Source: Bacteroides sp.
GTDB taxonomy: Bacteria > Bacteroidota > Bacteroidia > Bacteroidales > Bacteroidaceae
NCBI GenBank assembly: GCA_017556595.1
Contig: JAFYML010000179.1
Coordinates: 1 to 10,756, forward strand
Direction of reading: 5' to 3'
DNA: 10,756 nucleotides
The position numbers were made by a program, and so were the translations under genes. Positions 7,869-10,756 of the stretch are shown piece after piece. The notes under the pieces are model-generated. The model was not told the origin of the DNA. It ran no database searches and saw only the letters and a program-made list of their open reading frames with translations. Each line of letters opens with the position of its first letter. The stretch's first letter is position 1.

Positions 7869-9140
7869 ATGGCTCCCTTAGCAGAAAGACTACGTCCCAA
7901 GACGCTCGATGAATACATTGGCCAAAAACACCTTGTAGGTCCCAATGCAGTGCTGCGCAAAATGATTGATAGCGGACGCATCTCCTCATTCATTCTTTGG
8001 GGGCCTCCGGGAGTAGGCAAAACCACATTGGCACAAATCATTGCCAACAAACTGGAAACACCTTTCTATACGTTGAGTGCTGTGACGAGTGGTGTAAAGG
8101 ACGTGCGCGATGTGATAGAACGAGCCAAGAGCAATCGTTTCTTCTCGCAAGCCAGTCCCATTCTATTTATCGACGAAATTCATCGCTTCAGCAAGTCGCA
8201 ACAAGATTCATTGTTGGGAGCCGTTGAACAAGGCATAGTAACCTTGATTGGCGCCACAACCGAGAACCCCTCGTTCGAAGTCATTCGCCCGCTGTTATCG
8301 CGTTGCCAACTCTACGTTTTGAAATCGTTAGAAAAGGAAGACCTCACGGAATTATTGGAACGTGCCATCAAGACGGATTTAGTGCTGAAAGAAAAGGAGA
8401 TAGAGCTGAAAGAAACCGCAGCCATGCTTCGTTATAGCGGTGGCGATGCGCGCAAGCTACTGAACATATTGGAGTTGGTGGTAAGTTCGGAATCAGAACA
8501 AAAGGTGGTTATCACCGACGAATTGGTTACCGACCGCTTACAACAGAACCCATTGGCCTACGACAAGGATGGCGAAATGCACTACGACATCATCTCGGCC
8601 TTCATCAAATCCATTCGCGGAAGCGACCCCGACGGAGCCATCTATTGGCTAGCACGTATGGTAGAGGGCGGCGAAGACCCAGCTTTCATTGCGCGTCGGT
8701 TGGTTATTTCGGCAGCCGAGGATATCGGCTTAGCAAACCCCAATGCCCTACTCTTGGCCAACGCATGTTTCGACACCATCATGAAGATTGGTTGGCCCGA
8801 AGGACGCATTCCATTGGCCGAAACCGCCATCTATTTAGCCACTAGTCCGAAGAGCAACTCTGCCTATATGGCTATTAACGATGCGCTTGGCCTAGTGCGC
8901 GAAACAGGCAACCTACCCGTTCCTCTACACTTGCGTAACGCTCCCACTAAACTAATGAAAGATTTGGGCTATTCGGACAACTACAAGTATGCCCACGACT
9001 ACCCCGGTCACTTCGTGCGCCAACAATTCCTACCCGACGACATCAAGAACCAACCCATTTGGCATCCTCAAGATAATGCCGCCGAACAAAAGCACAAAGA
9101 ACGCATGCAACAATTGTGGGGAAAGGAACGATTTAAGTAA
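7869..9140 (+). CDS. rarA: Replication-associated recombination protein A (RarA/MgsA), AAA+ ATPase
   Basis: This 423-residue cytoplasmic ATPase belongs to the RarA/MgsA/Mgs1/WRNIP1 family. These proteins form tetramers related to clamp-loader subunits, act at stalled or collapsed replication forks and interact with single-strand-binding protein. Seen: the N-terminal clamp-loader-like start (LRPKTLDEYIGQKHLVG, 8-24); Walker A GPPGVGKT (45-52); Walker B ILFIDEIHRF (98-107, D102 and E103); sensor 1 GATTENPSF (128-136); arginine finger R145 in LLSRC; sensor 2 R195 in GGDARKLLN; and the MgsA C-terminal oligomerisation region (about 250-415) with EGGEDPAFIARRLVISAAEDIG. All catalytic residues are present and the length is normal, so the protein should be active. 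It lies 33 bases after the DUF5686 gene with no terminator between, so it is probably co-transcribed. The A-rich leader lacks a clear Shine-Dalgarno sequence. Confidence 0.97.
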   Translation: MAPLAERLRPKTLDEYIGQKHLVGPNAVLRKMIDSGRISSFILWGPPGVGKTTLAQIIANKLETPFYTLSAVTSGVKDVRDVIERAKSNRFFSQASPILFIDEIHRFSKSQQDSLLGAVEQGIVTLIGATTENPSFEVIRPLLSRCQLYVLKSLEKEDLTELLERAIKTDLVLKEKEIELKETAAMLRYSGGDARKLLNILELVVSSESEQKVVITDELVTDRLQQNPLAYDKDGEMHYDIISAFIKSIRGSDPDGAIYWLARMVEGGEDPAFIARRLVISAAEDIGLANPNALLLANACFDTIMKIGWPEGRIPLAETAIYLATSPKSNSAYMAINDALGLVRETGNLPVPLHLRNAPTKLMKDLGYSDNYKYAHDYPGHFVRQQFLPDDIKNQPIWHPQDNAAEQKHKERMQQLWGKERFK

Positions 9141-9145
9141 TTCTA

Positions 9146-10756
9146 TTAATTTGGTGGCATATAAACAGCACGGATACGATTCTTCTTGGTCCGTTCATCA
9201 TATCCATCATCAAAAACGCGTGTTTCATTAGAATCCGTAACACTATGATCATCGCCACCAATAAGATTGTTATTATACGATAGTATTTGATAAAAGCCTG
9301 ACATTCCGCTTGGAACGACAGAATAGACTCCATTAGAATATGACACCTTCGTTGCACGAGCAGCATTCACATTATCAATATAATATTTGCCCGTTGAGTT
9401 ACCTGTAGCCCATCCTTTATATTTTAATTGATTCTGTTTATATGCAGGTTGTGATGACCAATAATAATTCTCTTGGAACACTTCAAATTGTGTATATGCA
9501 GCCTTAACAATCTCCTCCATCTCATCGATAGCAGGCAGATACCATCGTAATTCATCTACTAACCCTGTAGTGGCATTTCTTTTATTCTTATTATAGCAAT
9601 ACTCTACAGCACTTTTGGGAGTTTCATTCAAGGTTAAAGTTCCAATTTTGTTTTTATCCTCCCCACTATTATTAGCCGCAGTAATAATTTTCTGAGTAAA
9701 GTTATAACCATTATAATCATAAACCGTAACTTGTGTAGAAGTTTGAGCTTTATCTCTAGTTAAATAAAAATCATAGAATACTTTAACATTACTCAACGCA
9801 TTATTTATTATACTATTAATGATACTACCAAGCCATCCACTACCCGCATAAGAATCTTGATACATTGAACGAATTTCACTGGATATTTGCAAACCATCCA
9901 ATCCCCATACCATACCTTCATAGTCTGTTTGGTTAAAATCATTTTTCGAATCGAAATCATGCAAATACTCTTCGTAATACTCTATATAATAAGTATAAGT
10001 AGAGCCATCTTCACGAGTCACTTTTATAGGATATAAATAGCGTTGAGCTAATGTATAAGTTTCCGTAATTGTTGGCTTAGAATCTGTTGTAAGGGCATAA
10101 TATTCAAAAGTTATTTTACCTAACCGAAAGCCATCTGAAGCCTTACTAATATCCGTATTTTCATCAATATAAGCCCATATGCAATTATCATCATTCGATG
10201 TTACTTCACACTTCGTAGAATTGGCCAATGTTTTCTTTACTAAATCAGTAGTAAAATACTTTCGTTTGCCATCGCTACAATAAGTAGCATCATCGGCAGG
10301 TGCTGCATTCTTTTTTTCAAGACGAATCCAATCACAACCACTCTCAACCTTAGCAACAACTTTACCTCCGTTATTTAATTTAACTCGCAATGGTCGTACC
10401 TCAAAATGACAATCAAGCATTGTTTCTCGTTCCATCGAAACAATAAAATCTCGTTCTTCTACATTTACTCGATGATCTACAGAAATTGTACCTTCTGTAG
10501 CATCGCTATAATTGGTTATTCCCTTAATCGTTATATTATTATTGTATTGAGCATTACGCTTAATTTCAAAATTCTGCCAATTATCCTCTCCTAAATATAT
10601 ATCGTATGTCAGTGAATGGTCATGTCCTTGATGGTCGGTAAAAGAGCCTTTTATTCTAACAAATGTAGCAGCAGTACTATCTTTTACCCGTAGTGGTTTG
10701 TATCGTTGCTTTTCATGCTCTTCTATATTGTCAGGATAATTGATTGTCCTATCAGA
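9146..10756 (-). CDS. DUF4906-like large surface protein, 5' end beyond the window
   Basis: The frame is open for 536 residues from the right edge to the TAA at 9146-9148, so the N-terminus and any lipoprotein signal lie outside the window. The in-frame ATG at 10435 is internal: 107 coding residues precede it. Residue numbers here count from the window edge. Residues 51-80 (YDIYLGEDNW, then FEIKRNAQYNNNITIKG) resemble the LG..FxxxRNxxY..xITIKG strand motif of DUF4906 and fimbrillin-type proteins. Residues about 115-238 resemble a BACON-like beta-sandwich (CDWIRL, IWAYIDENTD, RLGKITFEYY, ending YTLAQR). The C-terminal part (about 387-536) has WYLPAIDEMEEI, YYWSS and a final RIRAVYM, as in the C-terminal domain of many Bacteroidetes surface proteins. 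Inferred role: exposed surface or fimbria-associated protein, perhaps an adhesin. Base composition is clearly more AT-rich than the neighbouring genes, suggesting an accessory gene. Its stop is 5 bases from that of rarA. Family assignment is from memory of motifs and is moderate. Confidence 0.6.
   Translation of the reverse strand, partial: SDRTINYPDNIEEHEKQRYKPLRVKDSTAATFVRIKGSFTDHQGHDHSLTYDIYLGEDNWQNFEIKRNAQYNNNITIKGITNYSDATEGTISVDHRVNVEERDFIVSMERETMLDCHFEVRPLRVKLNNGGKVVAKVESGCDWIRLEKKNAAPADDATYCSDGKRKYFTTDLVKKTLANSTKCEVTSNDDNCIWAYIDENTDISKASDGFRLGKITFEYYALTTDSKPTITETYTLAQRYLYPIKVTREDGSTYTYYIEYYEEYLHDFDSKNDFNQTDYEGMVWGLDGLQISSEIRSMYQDSYAGSGWLGSIINSIINNALSNVKVFYDFYLTRDKAQTSTQVTVYDYNGYNFTQKIITAANNSGEDKNKIGTLTLNETPKSAVEYCYNKNKRNATTGLVDELRWYLPAIDEMEEIVKAAYTQFEVFQENYYWSSQPAYKQNQLKYKGWATGNSTGKYYIDNVNAARATKVSYSNGVYSVVPSGMSGFYQILSYNNNLIGGDDHSVTDSNETRVFDDGYDERTKKNRIRAVYMPPN

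Noticed and set aside
1..10756. CRISPR array, tRNA or rRNA, insertion sequence, integrase, restriction or toxin-antitoxin genes
   Set aside because: No regularly spaced repeats, clover-leaf sequences, transposase or integrase motifs or defence-type proteins were seen in either strand.

Overview
The window looks like part of a Bacteroidales chromosome, most likely Prevotella or a close relative. The evidence is a Bacteroidetes-type promoter (TTTG, 21 bases, TATCTTTA), further TAnnTTTG -7 elements, no clear Shine-Dalgarno sequences, three signal peptides ending in A-x-A followed by Gln, and families typical of this phylum (M64 peptidase, DUF5686 outer-membrane protein, a DUF4906-like surface protein). 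No database search was possible, so the genus is an inference.

Layout, left to right. (1) A secreted M64 metallopeptidase on the minus strand (48-1385) is divergent from a secreted two-domain M16 peptidase on the plus strand (1569-4472); a 183-base control region lies between them. (2) The M16 gene converges on a small inner-membrane protein of the UPF0126/TRIC-like family (4529-5149, minus), with a hairpin terminator between them that looks usable from both sides. (3) The UPF0126 gene is divergent from a DUF5686 outer-membrane protein gene (5253-7835, plus). The plus-strand -7 element there sits inside a perfect 7-base inverted repeat that could be an operator. (4) The DUF5686 gene is followed after 33 bases by rarA (7869-9140, plus), probably on the same transcript. 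(5) rarA converges, with 5 bases between stop codons, on a large AT-rich surface-protein gene (9146 to the right edge, minus). Its reading frame stays open to the end of the window, so its start is missing; it resembles DUF4906-type proteins, some of which are fimbria-related.

Regions 1-4 read as ordinary chromosomal core: envelope and secreted proteolysis functions plus replication-fork maintenance. Region 5 differs in base composition and is the most accessory-like part. No RNA gene, CRISPR array, insertion sequence, integrase, toxin-antitoxin pair or obvious defence system is visible. No gene-free stretch exceeds 300 bases. I found no convincing new multi-gene system; the best leads are the dyad around the DUF5686 promoter, the paired repeats at the M64/M16 promoters, and the truncated surface protein.
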